Assembly (NCBI GenBank): GCA_050305935.1
Contig: JBNLGG010000025.1
Coordinates: 1-52,280 of the forward strand
Direction: 5' to 3'
DNA from: CAJXNP01 sp050305935
Lineage (GTDB): Bacteria > Bacteroidota > Bacteroidia > Cytophagales > Cyclobacteriaceae
Length of the DNA stretch: 52,280 nt
Positions 34,238 to 43,679 of this stretch are shown here, in pieces (positions within the stretch are counted from its first letter, which is position 1; each line of letters begins with the position of its first letter). Both the position numbers and the translations under genes were made by a program. The notes under the pieces were generated by a model, which worked only from the letters and a program-made list of their open reading frames with translations, was not told the origin of the DNA and made no database searches.

Positions 34238-35596
34238 TCAGAATTTTAAAACAAACTCCGTCCCTTCATTTACTTTAGATTTAACACTGATGCTCCCTTT
34301 GTGTTGTCGCATGATCTGACGTGAAAGGCTCAACCCTATCCCTGATCCTTTTTTCTTTGTAGTAAAAAATGGAATGAAAATTTTACTCTGTGCCTCTTCA
34401 TCGATGCCTGATCCATTATCTTTCACAGAAATCACAACCCTGTTTTTGTCGTCCTGAAAGCCATTCATCTCGATAATTTTTTCCCTTTCTACAGATTCCA
34501 ACGCCTGAACTGCATTTTTTATCAGGTTAATAAGCACCTGCTGGATCAATTCAGAATCAAGGTGGGTTGCCATATTTTGCGGAACAACGTTTGATGAAAA
34601 CTTCACTTTGTTTTCTTCCAAGTCCTTTTTCATCAGCATACTGATTTGCCGGAACAACTCAGCGATGCTCACCATCTCGAGTTTTGGCTGAGGTGTATGG
34701 GTGAGGCTTCTGAAATCACTGACAAAGCGGATCAGACCCTCGCTTCTTCGCTGGATCGTCTGTAATGCCAGGTGGATATCTTCCATATCATCTTTTGGTA
34801 TTTCACAGACCTCTTCTGAGTGATCCAGTCGATTAATAATATCAGACTCAACGGTAGTAGCTAAGGAGGAAATGGGCGTCACAGAATTCATAATTTCATG
34901 GGTCAGCACCCTAACCAGTTTTTGCCAGGCCTCCATTTCGTTTTCCTCTAATTCCGATTGAATATTCTGGAGGGAAATCAATTTAAAATGCTCTTTGCCT
35001 AAGGACAACTCAATGGCGTACACAGAAAGCTGCCTGATATCACCTCCAAGATCAATCTTTATCAGATCGCTACCACCGGTTTTCAACATGCCAAAGGTTT
35101 CCACCAATTGCAGGCTGATGGGCGTTAGATCTTGAATATTCTTGAGATTCTCAATTTTCAGCAATCTCTTAGCAGCAATATTAATGATCTGCACATCTCC
35201 GGCTTCATTAAATGTGATCAACCCAATGCCGACATGCTGCACAATGGTATTTAGATATTGTAATCGCTCGTCGCGCGCCAACTTTGATTTCTTTAGGCGG
35301 CTTATAACGAATGCAAATTGCTCTCTAAGAAATTCATTATAAGTTCCCTTTTCCTTTCCCTGGTAAGGGTCATTGAAGTCATTGTTTTTTATTGCCTCAA
35401 AAAAATCAACGATCTCCTGGTTGGTTTTATTCAGGTAGCCAATCAATGAATACACCTGTACCGCAATCAAAACTAAAATGAGCAAAACGGTCAATCCAAA
35501 AGCCCCCGTGTAGGCAAGGTGAAACATTAACAACATGGTCAGAGTAATTGCTACCACCCTGACGATGGTCTGAATCTTTAAATTATTAAAGTCCAT
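34238..35596 (-). CDS. NtrB-type sensor histidine kinase
   Basis: 452 residues: two membrane helices (about 11-29 and 33-53), a coiled region, a PAS-like domain (about 110-215) and HisKA with VLTHEIMNSVTP, H233. The HATPase_c domain has NLIKNAVQAL (N box), DNGSGI (G1) and GSGIGLSL (G2). Start at 35596 overlaps the ntrC-type gene by 11 bases. It would phosphorylate that regulator. The sensed signal is unknown. Confidence 0.93.
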   Translation of the reverse strand: MDFNNLKIQTIVRVVAITLTMLLMFHLAYTGAFGLTVLLILVLIAVQVYSLIGYLNKTNQEIVDFFEAIKNNDFNDPYQGKEKGTYNEFLREQFAFVISRLKKSKLARDERLQYLNTIVQHVGIGLITFNEAGDVQIINIAAKRLLKIENLKNIQDLTPISLQLVETFGMLKTGGSDLIKIDLGGDIRQLSVYAIELSLGKEHFKLISLQNIQSELEENEMEAWQKLVRVLTHEIMNSVTPISSLATTVESDIINRLDHSEEVCEIPKDDMEDIHLALQTIQRRSEGLIRFVSDFRSLTHTPQPKLEMVSIAELFRQISMLMKKDLEENKVKFSSNVVPQNMATHLDSELIQQVLINLIKNAVQALESVEREKIIEMNGFQDDKNRVVISVKDNGSGIDEEAQSKIFIPFFTTKKKGSGIGLSLSRQIMRQHKGSISVKSKVNEGTEFVLKF

Positions 35597-36962
35597 GTTT
35601 TTCCAACCGACGATATAGTGAAGCCCTGGTCAGACCCAATTCCTTAGCGGCTTTTGAAATATTGCCCTGGTGTTTATTGATGGCCTTTTGGATGATAGAT
35701 TTTTCTACTTCATCCAGGTTATAATTGTCAGTTTGAATATCACTGTCCTGCGGCCCACTCATCAGAAAGAAAAAGTCGTCCGGCCCCAATGTGTCACTTT
35801 CACTCATGATCACCGCCCGCTCGATGGCATGCTGTAGTTCCCTGATATTTCCAGGCCAACGATATTTCTGCAATCTCTTATGTGCATTTGGAGAAATTAT
35901 CTTTGGATCTTTCCTGTATTTCTGGCAATACATTTTCACAAAATGATCAGCAAGGAGCTGAATATCATCGAGCCTCTCACGCAATGGTGGAAGATGTATT
36001 TCAACGGTATTTATTCGATAGAGAAGGTCTTGTCTGAATTTATTCTCTTTTACCATCTCATAAATGGGCATATTCGTCGCGCAAACCAACCGGATATCGA
36101 TATCTACCGGCTTATTGGCACCGATACGCGTCACTTGTCGATTCTGTAAAACGGTCAATAACTTTGACTGTAGCGGCAGGCTAAGATTTCCAATCTCATC
36201 AAGGAAAAGTGTGCCTTTGTTAGCGATCTCAAATCTTCCTGCCCGGTCTTCCTTTGCATCAGTAAAAGAGCCCCTTTTATGACCAAATAATTCACTCTCA
36301 AAAAGGGACTCCGTAATAGCTCCCATATCGACACCGATAAATACGTTATCTTTCCTGGAAGACCGCTGATGGAGCGCTCTCGACACTAACTCTTTTCCAG
36401 TACCATTTTCCCCAAGGATCAACACGTTTGCATCCGTCTTCGCTACTTTGTCAATTATCTGAAATACATCCTTGATAGCCCTGCTTTCGCCGATGATTTC
36501 TTTAAACGGCTGGTTGATATCTTCCTGAAGCTGCCTGCTGGCGCTTTTCAAACTGTCCACCTCTTTGTAAGTCCGCTTCAATTTTAAAGCTGCCGAAATA
36601 GTGGCAACGAGCTTCTCATTTTGCCAGGGCTTTAGCACAAAATCTGTCGCGCCTTCCCGAAGAGCTTTTACGGCCATCTCTACATCCCCGAAAGCGGTGA
36701 TCATGATCACCACAGCGTTCGGCTCCCTTTCGATGATCTGATTCAACCAATAAAATCCTTCTTTTCCACTCGTCGTATCCTGGCTAAAGTTCATGTCCAG
36801 CAAAATGACATCATAGCTGTCATTATTAAGCAGGAAAGGAATTTTGTTTGGGTTTTTTTCAATGATCACTTCATGCGCATGCTTTTTTAAAAGCATCTTT
36901 GCCGCCAATAACACGTCCTCATCGTCATCAATTATGAGGATCTTTCCGATTTCTTTATCCAC
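35586..36962 (-). CDS. NtrC-type sigma-54-dependent response regulator
   Basis: 458 residues: receiver with D56 in ILLDMNFSQD, AAA+ domain with Walker A GENGTGKE at 184-191, Walker B LFLDEIGNL, and a C-terminal Fis-type HTH (GNISKAAKELGLTRASLYRRL). The sigma-54 loop GAFTGA is here GSFTDA (231-236). It precedes its kinase gene. The start is GTG at 36962. Upstream there is a possible sigma-54 promoter and phased repeats, fitting autoregulation. Confidence 0.93.
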   Translation of the reverse strand: MDKEIGKILIIDDDEDVLLAAKMLLKKHAHEVIIEKNPNKIPFLLNNDSYDVILLDMNFSQDTTSGKEGFYWLNQIIEREPNAVVIMITAFGDVEMAVKALREGATDFVLKPWQNEKLVATISAALKLKRTYKEVDSLKSASRQLQEDINQPFKEIIGESRAIKDVFQIIDKVAKTDANVLILGENGTGKELVSRALHQRSSRKDNVFIGVDMGAITESLFESELFGHKRGSFTDAKEDRAGRFEIANKGTLFLDEIGNLSLPLQSKLLTVLQNRQVTRIGANKPVDIDIRLVCATNMPIYEMVKENKFRQDLLYRINTVEIHLPPLRERLDDIQLLADHFVKMYCQKYRKDPKIISPNAHKRLQKYRWPGNIRELQHAIERAVIMSESDTLGPDDFFFLMSGPQDSDIQTDNYNLDEVEKSIIQKAINKHQGNISKAAKELGLTRASLYRRLEKHGL

Positions 36963-37000
36963 AGGAGAAATTTTTAGTTTAAAAAACTCAATTTGCTTTG

Positions 37001-37017
37001 TGCCAAAACATTGCCAA
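37001..37017 (-). promoter_or_regulatory. Candidate sigma-54 promoter of the ntrC-type gene
   Basis: Minus strand: TTGGCAATGTTTTGGCA. The two core pairs GG and GC are 10 bases apart, as in sigma-54 -24/-12 elements (one mismatch before the -12 GC). The predicted start site is about 28 bases upstream of the GTG start. Confidence 0.4.
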
Positions 37018-37037
37018 TTGGCTTAGGCATTCAAATT

Positions 37038-37096
37038 CGAACATTCAGTTGCCTCAAGCGAACAACTTTGGACAGCTACTCGTCCGAATTCGAACA
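37038..37096. promoter_or_regulatory. Three phased CGAACA repeats upstream of the ntrC-type gene
   Basis: CGAACA occurs at 37038, 37059 and 37091, starts 21 and 32 bases apart, about two and three helical turns. The first and third sit in the longer shared unit AATTCGAACA. They could be activator-binding sites. The ~320-base spacer 36963-37285 holds no gene I can support. Confidence 0.4.
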
Positions 37097-37285
37097 CAAT
37101 TTAACTAAAAACTATCAATTACCACGTAACATGGAACATTTCAAAAATGATAATATTGGGGAGCTTATTTAACAGTTTTTTAATAAAAATTTAAAAAAGA
37201 TAGGATTATTCAGAAATTAATTTATATATTGAACCGTTGTTTTTGTGGATTTTATCATTTATCCAAACCGTAAAAGTTTTTGACC

Positions 37286-37313
37286 AACGAAAGCCCCGAT
37301 TCCGGGGCTTTTT
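37286..37313 (+). terminator. GC-rich intrinsic terminator
   Basis: AAAGCCCCG/CGGGGCTTT with a short loop, then TTTTT on the plus strand. It lies just past the stop codon of the secreted propeller-like protein on the minus strand, where its T run is short, so it may work in both directions. Confidence 0.6.
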
Positions 37314-38115
37314 ACTTTTTGCTATACTTATAAATCATATCTCCTTCCAATACATAAATCAAATTTTGGTAAGCAATTACCTTATCGATTGTTCTGTTTA
37401 AAGGTAACTGGATTGATGTAATTTCATCGCGATACAGATGATGCCAAATCATTTTATCATTCTCCAGGTAATATAAATACTCTCCAAAAAAGCCCACTCC
37501 CTTCCCAATCCTAGCCTTCCTGATGCTAAGCAAATTACCCAGATTGTCGAAAACAATAATTCCATTTACCTCATCCACGATGTATATTTTATTTTGGTAT
37601 TCCTTAAACAGGACAACATTGAAAATAGAAACTGGAATGATGTTGTTCAATGGGATATCAAACTCCGTGTTTCGCTGGTTGATATTGTACTTTACCAGCT
37701 TCATGGAAGGCTGATCCAGGAGCCAAAGGTTGTTATCAAATGAAAGCGTCGCATGGGATATAAAGCCGTTATTGGGCAACTCAAACTGATAGTTTTCTGT
37801 AGATGTCAAAAAGCGATCTAGCAGGGAAAACTCCTGAATATCCCTGTAAAAACAGAATATTCTCAATCCCTGCCAGGCATCTAGTTGATATACTTTAAAT
37901 GGTTTGGGTGGTGAATAGTTCCTGACGAGTTTTAAGTCAGGTGAATATTGGAAAATATTACCTTTAATATCGACTAAAAACAGATTTCCTTTTTGATCAA
38001 CAGTAATTAAATCTGTTTTAATGGCTTTTGCAGAGTCTTCTAAAATCAGTGATTGTCCGTTGACGAACTGAATTACGGTAAACAAAAGAAAAACAAAACA
38101 GAAACTAGCCTTCAT
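37312..38115 (-). CDS. Secreted beta-propeller-like hypothetical protein
   Basis: 267 residues with a signal peptide (FCFVFLLFTVIQFVNGQ). Repeated strands with motifs LFLVDIKGNIFQYS, NKIYIVDEVNGIIVFDNLGN and NLIYVLEGDMIYKYS look like propeller blades. The gene overlaps lpxH by 11 bases, so it belongs to that unit. Function unknown; an envelope role is inferred from location. Confidence 0.72.
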   Translation of the reverse strand: MKASFCFVFLLFTVIQFVNGQSLILEDSAKAIKTDLITVDQKGNLFLVDIKGNIFQYSPDLKLVRNYSPPKPFKVYQLDAWQGLRIFCFYRDIQEFSLLDRFLTSTENYQFELPNNGFISHATLSFDNNLWLLDQPSMKLVKYNINQRNTEFDIPLNNIIPVSIFNVVLFKEYQNKIYIVDEVNGIIVFDNLGNLLSIRKARIGKGVGFFGEYLYYLENDKMIWHHLYRDEITSIQLPLNRTIDKVIAYQNLIYVLEGDMIYKYSKK

Positions 38116-38872
38116 ACTTCTTCAGCGAAAATGAGTTGCCATCAAAAACGCCGTATGTGAAATAATTTATCCACTCACCGAGATTTACATATTTTCCTTC
38201 CTTGTCCAGATCTACTTCCATCGGTAGATGTCTGTGTCCGAAAACATATAAATCCCGTCGTTTAAATACCTGCTGTTGCTGGCAATATTGGTATAGGAAT
38301 TCCTTAGCCCCCAGGTGCTCTTTATCCTCATCATTATGCAACCTGCTGTGGCCCGACCATGTAGTGGCGATCCAAAAAGAGAAATTCGGGTGCAAACGGG
38401 TAAAAAGCCACTTCGCCCAACCGCTCCTAAATATTTTCCTTAAAAACTTATATGTATGATCACCAGGACCAAGCCCATCACCATGACCAATCTGCATTTC
38501 AAATCCATTGATCGAGAGATCGAACGTGTTGTCATAGATTTTTACACCAATCTCCTTCTCCAGGTATGCTTTCATCCACATATCGTGATTTCCCTTGAAA
38601 AAAGAAACCGGAATTCCACCATCAGCCAATTCAGCGATTTTCCCTAAGAACCGAACAAAGCCTTTTGGTGCGAGGTATTTATATTCAAACCAAAAATCAA
38701 ACACATCGCCTAAAATAAATACCTCCTGGGCAGAATCCTTTATTTCTTCAAGCCACTTTACGATTTTTTCCTCCCTAGCCCTACTTGAATTATAGTCGGG
38801 CGCACCCAGATGAAAATCCGACGCAAAGTATATGCTTTTACCCTTCTCCAGGGTTATAACTTTTTTGTTCAT
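38105..38872 (-). CDS. lpxH: UDP-2,3-diacylglucosamine diphosphatase LpxH-like
   Basis: Metallophosphoesterase, 255 residues: FASDFHLGAP, VFILGDVFDFWFEY, FFKGNHDMWM and YVFGHRHLPMEV, the four metal-binding blocks. The FWFE/HDMW form resembles LpxH, which makes lipid X for lipid A, acting at the inner membrane. It follows ftsH after a terminator. Confidence 0.83.
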   Translation of the reverse strand: MNKKVITLEKGKSIYFASDFHLGAPDYNSSRAREEKIVKWLEEIKDSAQEVFILGDVFDFWFEYKYLAPKGFVRFLGKIAELADGGIPVSFFKGNHDMWMKAYLEKEIGVKIYDNTFDLSINGFEMQIGHGDGLGPGDHTYKFLRKIFRSGWAKWLFTRLHPNFSFWIATTWSGHSRLHNDEDKEHLGAKEFLYQYCQQQQVFKRRDLYVFGHRHLPMEVDLDKEGKYVNLGEWINYFTYGVFDGNSFSLKKYEG

Positions 38873-38875
38873 GCT

Positions 38876-38913
38876 AAAAAAACAAAGCCGAACTGCGTTA
38901 ACAGCCCGGCTTT
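38876..38913 (-). terminator. Terminator after ftsH
   Basis: AAAGCCG/CGGCTTT stem with a 16-base loop, then T7 on the minus strand, 22 bases beyond the ftsH stop. Confidence 0.75.
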
Positions 38914-38935
38914 AAATATCTTAATAATTTTTTTA

Positions 38936-41011
38936 CTATTTAGAATCTTCTGCTTTTTCGGTATCTACTTTCTTGGCTTCCTCTCCTGGTGCCACTGCAC
39001 TTTCGGCCGCATCCACCACATCATTTTCCTTTTTATCCTCTTCCTTTCCGTTAGTAAACGCTTCATAGGTGGTTGGTTTGGCAAATGGCCTTTTCCCTAT
39101 TAATCGCTCCAAATCAGACTGGAATATTATTTCTTTCTTAAGCAGTTCATTCGCAACAATTTCAAGTTCGGTTCTTTTCTGCAAAAGAAGCTTTTTTGAA
39201 CGCGCAAATTGAGCCTCTACAATCGACCTTACTTCCTTGTCTATTGTTTCCGCTGTCGATTCAGAATAAGGCTTTGTAAAGCTGTAATCAGATTGCTTTG
39301 AATCGTAAAAAGACAGGTTTCCTATCTTTTCATTCATTCCATAAATGGTCACAATGCTATAGGCCATTTTGGTGACTCTTTCCAGGTCACTCAGTGCGCC
39401 CGTAGAAATTTTATTAAAGATGATCTCTTCTGCAGCCCTGCCACCAAGCGTCATACACATTTCATCCAAAAGCTGCTCTGTTTGATACAGGAATTGCTCT
39501 TTTGGCAAATACTGTGCATATCCTAAAGCTGCAACGCCGCGCGGAACAATGCTTACCTTAACCAATGGATCTGCATGCTCCAGGAACCATCCACAAACCG
39601 CATGACCGGCTTCATGATGTGCGACAATTTTTTTCTCTTCCGGAGAAATAATTTTGTTTTTCTTTTCAAGTCCTCCAATCACCCTGTCGATAGCATCATG
39701 AAAGTCATCCATATCTACCGACTTCTTATTTTTTCTGGCCGCAATTAAAGCTGCCTCATTACAAACGTTTGCAATTTCAGCTCCGGCAAAACCAGGTGTC
39801 GATGCCGAAAGCTTTTTAGGGTCGACTTCCTTATTGAGCTTTAGTGGTTTTATATGTACTTTAAAAATAGCTTCCCTCCCTACAATATCTGGCTTATCCA
39901 CACTGATCTGCCTGTCAAACCTACCCGGCCTCAACAAAGCAGCGTCCAACACATCCGGGCGGTTACTTGCAGCCAGGATAATTACACCTGAATCAGTTGA
40001 GAAACCATCCATTTCAACTAAGAGTGAGTTCAGTGTATTTTCCCTTTCGTCATTTGAGCCAGGCATTTGCCCCTTGCCTCTTGAACGGCCAATGGCATCT
40101 ATCTCATCAATAAACACAATGCAGGGGGCTTTTTCCTTAGCTTGCTTGAACAAATCCCTGACCCTTGCTGCTCCGACACCCACAAACATTTCGACGAAAT
40201 CAGACCCTGAAAGTGAGAAAAATGGAACAGCAGCCTCTCCTGCCACTGCTTTCGCCAAGAGTGTTTTACCCGTACCCGGAGGACCTACTAATAAAGCGCC
40301 TTTTGGGATTTTACCCCCTAATTTTGTGAATTTGGTAGGATCCTTTAAAAACTCTACTATTTCTTTGACTTCTTCTTTGGCTTCGTCCAGTCCTGCAACA
40401 TCCGAAAATGTCACCTTTACTTTGTTTTCTGCGTCAAACAGCGCCGCCCTTGATTTGCCTATGTTAAATATCTGTCCACCCGGACCAGCGCCACCGGTCA
40501 TCCGTCTCATCAGTAGCCAAAAGACAACGACGATCACAATCAGGAAACCCCAGTTGAAAAATATTTGTGTGAAGCTTGGTCGTTCTTCCACATTGTATGG
40601 AGGTTTATTTGCCCCCTCCGGCAATTCACTGTTTAAATCCTTAAGAGTAGTTGATTCAAAATCGCCCGGATCAGAAATCTTAATGATAAAGTGTGGGCTT
40701 TGCGAAGACAATGACCATGCTTCTTCGTTTGGTTTGATATTGGTATACTTTCCACTTTTTATTACCTCATCGGTCAGGTAGATTTCTACTATTTTCTGAT
40801 TGGTAACAATGGTAAGGGATTTAATCTCACCATTTTTATACATTTCTTCAAACTTATACAAGTTTGTCTCCTTAGCAGCATTATTATCCTGCAGCCAAAA
40901 AAATGATAAAATCAGAATCACTAAAGAAATGATAATCCAAACCTGGTAATTTGGCTTTGGATTAGGCTTCTGAATCGGACTCTTCTTTTTCTGGTTCTGA
41001 ATTTCAGGCAT
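38936..41011 (-). CDS. ftsH: ATP-dependent zinc metalloprotease FtsH
   Basis: Membrane AAA+ protease that degrades damaged membrane proteins and regulators. 691 residues: two N-terminal helices (about 24-40 and 150-168), Walker A GPPGTGKT at 243-250, Walker B VFIDEIDAIG, the SRH arginine RPGRFDRQ and the zinc site HEAGH at 466-470. Acidic tail. rsfS ends 37 bases upstream, so both are on one message. Confidence 0.97.
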   Translation of the reverse strand: MPEIQNQKKKSPIQKPNPKPNYQVWIIISLVILILSFFWLQDNNAAKETNLYKFEEMYKNGEIKSLTIVTNQKIVEIYLTDEVIKSGKYTNIKPNEEAWSLSSQSPHFIIKISDPGDFESTTLKDLNSELPEGANKPPYNVEERPSFTQIFFNWGFLIVIVVVFWLLMRRMTGGAGPGGQIFNIGKSRAALFDAENKVKVTFSDVAGLDEAKEEVKEIVEFLKDPTKFTKLGGKIPKGALLVGPPGTGKTLLAKAVAGEAAVPFFSLSGSDFVEMFVGVGAARVRDLFKQAKEKAPCIVFIDEIDAIGRSRGKGQMPGSNDERENTLNSLLVEMDGFSTDSGVIILAASNRPDVLDAALLRPGRFDRQISVDKPDIVGREAIFKVHIKPLKLNKEVDPKKLSASTPGFAGAEIANVCNEAALIAARKNKKSVDMDDFHDAIDRVIGGLEKKNKIISPEEKKIVAHHEAGHAVCGWFLEHADPLVKVSIVPRGVAALGYAQYLPKEQFLYQTEQLLDEMCMTLGGRAAEEIIFNKISTGALSDLERVTKMAYSIVTIYGMNEKIGNLSFYDSKQSDYSFTKPYSESTAETIDKEVRSIVEAQFARSKKLLLQKRTELEIVANELLKKEIIFQSDLERLIGKRPFAKPTTYEAFTNGKEEDKKENDVVDAAESAVAPGEEAKKVDTEKAEDSK

Positions 41012-41048
41012 CCTCTCTGTTTATTTTCTTAATACTATCTTACAGACT

Positions 41049-41453
41049 CTATTTTGATACTTTTTGTTTTGCAACAGCTTCCTCGATCCACTCTATTTCA
41101 GCGTCGCCCCACAAATCCTCTATTCCATAATACTCCCGCACTTCCCTTTTAAAAATATGGATAACAACATCTACATAATCGATAAGTATCCATTCCCTAT
41201 TTTGAAAGCCCTCCTTATGCCAGGGATTTTCTTCGCAATTTAGGTAAACTTCTTTTTCTACTGACTCCGCAATTGCCTGAAGCTGGGTATCCGAACTACC
41301 AGTACAAATAACGAAGTAGCTCGCAACGGCATTTCCTATTTTTTTTAGATTGATAACTACGATGTCTGTACCCTTCTTCTCCTGTATTCCTTTTACTGAA
41401 AAATCAACGATATTTTGGGAAGTTACTCTATCTTTGCTTTTGATCATTAGCAT
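41049..41453 (-). CDS. rsfS: Ribosome silencing factor RsfS
   Basis: 134 residues, the DUF143/RsfS family that binds uL14 to stop subunit joining during starvation. Signatures: KGTDIVVINLKKIGNAVASYFVICTGSSDTQLQAI, WILIDYVDVVIHIF and YGIEDLWGDAE. A second ATG two codons later is equally possible. It is divergent from birA and heads the ftsH unit. Confidence 0.93.
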   Translation of the reverse strand: MLMIKSKDRVTSQNIVDFSVKGIQEKKGTDIVVINLKKIGNAVASYFVICTGSSDTQLQAIAESVEKEVYLNCEENPWHKEGFQNREWILIDYVDVVIHIFKREVREYYGIEDLWGDAEIEWIEEAVAKQKVSK

Positions 41454-41487
41454 CTTTTAGTCTGAATCGTAAAGCTACAAAAAATAG

Positions 41488-42246
41488 TTGCACAAAATAT
41501 TTACAAATACATTATTTATAGGCAAAAAGGTAAAATACCTGCCAAACTGTACTTCCACAAATTCGATTGCATCTCAATTAATTAACTCTGGTGAAATTGT
41601 AAACGGACATGTGATTATGACCGATTTTCAGGAAACAGGAAGAGGGCAAAGAGGCAATTCATGGGAATCTGAAAACGGAAAAAACCTGCTCTTTTCCACC
41701 ATTCTTGAGGCCTCTTTTTTAGATCCTTCCGAATGTTTTGATTTAAATATAATCACATCGCTCGCTCTTATTGATGTCTTGCAGGAATACACCGGAGAAG
41801 GTTTAAAAGTTAAGTGGCCAAACGATATCTTTTACGAAAACAAAAAGCTATCCGGAATGTTGATCGAAAACTATATCAAAAGAAACAGTATTCAGCATTC
41901 AATCATTGGAATTGGGCTCAATGTAAACCAACGCACCTTTTCCATTCCAAAGGCCATTTCCCTGTCGCTCATTTGCAATCAGGAAATAGATCGCATAGAT
42001 CTTTTGGAGCACATCTTTAACCGACTGGAAACACGGTTTATTCAGCTAAAAAAACAGGGGGCGAAAAACCAGATGAAAGAATACTTGTCAGCCTTGTATT
42101 GGAAAGAGGAGATCCACGTGTTTAAATCGAAAGATCAATTATTTAATGGAAGAATCATTGGCATAAGCAAAACAGGAAAGTTGCACATCGAGTTAGAAGA
42201 AGGAGACAAATTATTTGATTTCAAGGAAGTTGAGTTTATAAAATGA
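41488..42246 (+). CDS. birA: Biotin-[acetyl-CoA-carboxylase] ligase
   Basis: Biotinylates the biotin carrier protein. 252 residues, without the N-terminal repressor HTH, so it is a group I enzyme. Motifs: GRGQRGNSWES (biotin/ATP loop) and KWPNDIFYENKKLSGMLIE. The only visible start is TTG at 41488; it is close to the rsfS start on the other strand, so the start is provisional. Confidence 0.92.
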   Translation: MHKIFTNTLFIGKKVKYLPNCTSTNSIASQLINSGEIVNGHVIMTDFQETGRGQRGNSWESENGKNLLFSTILEASFLDPSECFDLNIITSLALIDVLQEYTGEGLKVKWPNDIFYENKKLSGMLIENYIKRNSIQHSIIGIGLNVNQRTFSIPKAISLSLICNQEIDRIDLLEHIFNRLETRFIQLKKQGAKNQMKEYLSALYWKEEIHVFKSKDQLFNGRIIGISKTGKLHIELEEGDKLFDFKEVEFIK

Positions 42247-42324
42247 TTAGCCGGTATTTGTTTTTTCTTTTAACATATAGCCACTAATTTTACATGATAT
42301 TCTAATTTGTAATACTTTAAAACA

Positions 42325-43629
42325 ATGATAAAAACAGAAAATTACAAAGTCAAAGACATCAACTTAGCCGCTTGGGGCCGAAAAGAGATTAAACTAGCCG
42401 AGGCGGAAATGCCTGGTTTAATGGCGATAAGGGAAGAGTACAAAAAAGAGCAGCCTTTAAAAGGTGCAAGAATTGCCGGCTGCCTTCATATGACCATCCA
42501 GACTGCCGTACTGATAGAAACATTAATTGAACTTGGCGCTGAAGTCACCTGGTCATCCTGCAACATTTTTTCCACTCAAGACCACGCAGCAGCAGCCATT
42601 GCGGAAACTGGGGTTCCTGTATTTGCCTGGAAAGGAATGAATGAGGAAGAATTTAACTGGTGTATCAAGGAGACCCTTTTCGCTTTCAAAGACGGAAAAC
42701 CACTCAACATGATCCTTGACGACGGTGGCGATTTAACAAACATGGTCCTTGATGATTTTCCTGAGTTGGTTCCAGGCATAAAAGGCTTGAGTGAGGAAAC
42801 CACTACGGGTGTTCACCGACTTTATGAGAGGATGAAAAAAGGCACCCTTCCGCTTCCTGCTATCAATGTGAACGATTCTGTGACAAAATCAAAATTTGAC
42901 AACAAATACGGATGTAAGGAATCATTGGTTGACTCTATCAGAAGAGCAACAGATGTAATGCTTGCCGGAAAAGTAGCTGTGGTAGCAGGATATGGAGACG
43001 TAGGAAAAGGTTCTGCGCAATCTTTAAGAGGTGCTGGTGTGAGGGTAATAGTAACTGAGATTGACCCGATTTGTGCATTACAGGCTGCAATGGATGGATT
43101 TGAAGTGAAAAAGATGGTCAATGCCGTTCCGAGAGCAGACATTGTGGTTACAGCTACCGGAAACAAAGACATTGTTACTGGCGAGCATTTTAAATTAATG
43201 AAAGACAAGACGATTGTTTGTAACATTGGCCACTTTGACAATGAAATAGATATGGCTTGGTTAATTAAGAATTATGGCAATACCAAAGACAATATCAAGC
43301 CGCAAGTAGATATTTACAATGTGGATGGCAATGAAATTATAGTATTAGCTGAAGGCCGGTTAGTTAACCTGGGTTGTGCTACAGGCCACCCTTCGTTTGT
43401 AATGTCGAACTCTTTCTCAAATCAGACCCTGGCACAAATTGAATTGTGGCTGTATTCTGACAAATATGACAACGCTGTTTACACATTGCCTAAGCATTTG
43501 GATGAAAAGGTTGCGCTATTGCATTTAGCAAAAATCGGCGTGGAACTGGAAGAATTGACCCAGGAACAAGCAGATTACATTGGCGTCGACCCGCAAGGTC
43601 CATTTAAGCCTGAATATTATAGATATTAA
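42325..43629 (+). CDS. ahcY: Adenosylhomocysteinase
   Basis: Hydrolyses S-adenosylhomocysteine to adenosine and homocysteine in the methyl cycle. 434 residues. Substrate motif CLHMTIQTAVLIE, the NAD loop AGYGDVGKGSAQSLRGAG and C-terminal FKPEYYRY (KPxxYRY). Isolated gene ending with a strong terminator; no SAH riboswitch was seen upstream. Confidence 0.97.
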   Translation: MIKTENYKVKDINLAAWGRKEIKLAEAEMPGLMAIREEYKKEQPLKGARIAGCLHMTIQTAVLIETLIELGAEVTWSSCNIFSTQDHAAAAIAETGVPVFAWKGMNEEEFNWCIKETLFAFKDGKPLNMILDDGGDLTNMVLDDFPELVPGIKGLSEETTTGVHRLYERMKKGTLPLPAINVNDSVTKSKFDNKYGCKESLVDSIRRATDVMLAGKVAVVAGYGDVGKGSAQSLRGAGVRVIVTEIDPICALQAAMDGFEVKKMVNAVPRADIVVTATGNKDIVTGEHFKLMKDKTIVCNIGHFDNEIDMAWLIKNYGNTKDNIKPQVDIYNVDGNEIIVLAEGRLVNLGCATGHPSFVMSNSFSNQTLAQIELWLYSDKYDNAVYTLPKHLDEKVALLHLAKIGVELEELTQEQADYIGVDPQGPFKPEYYRY

Positions 43630-43649
43630 TGTTTTTAATTCTTTGTAAG

Positions 43650-43679
43650 GAAAAGGCACCTATTTTGGGTGCCTTTTTT
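43650..43679 (+). terminator. Terminator of ahcY
   Basis: AAAGGCACC/GGTGCCTTT with a seven-base loop and T6 on the plus strand, 20 bases after the ahcY stop. Confidence 0.85.

Noticed and set aside
42247..42324. SAH riboswitch before ahcY
   Set aside because: The leader is short and AT-rich with no visible riboswitch structure.
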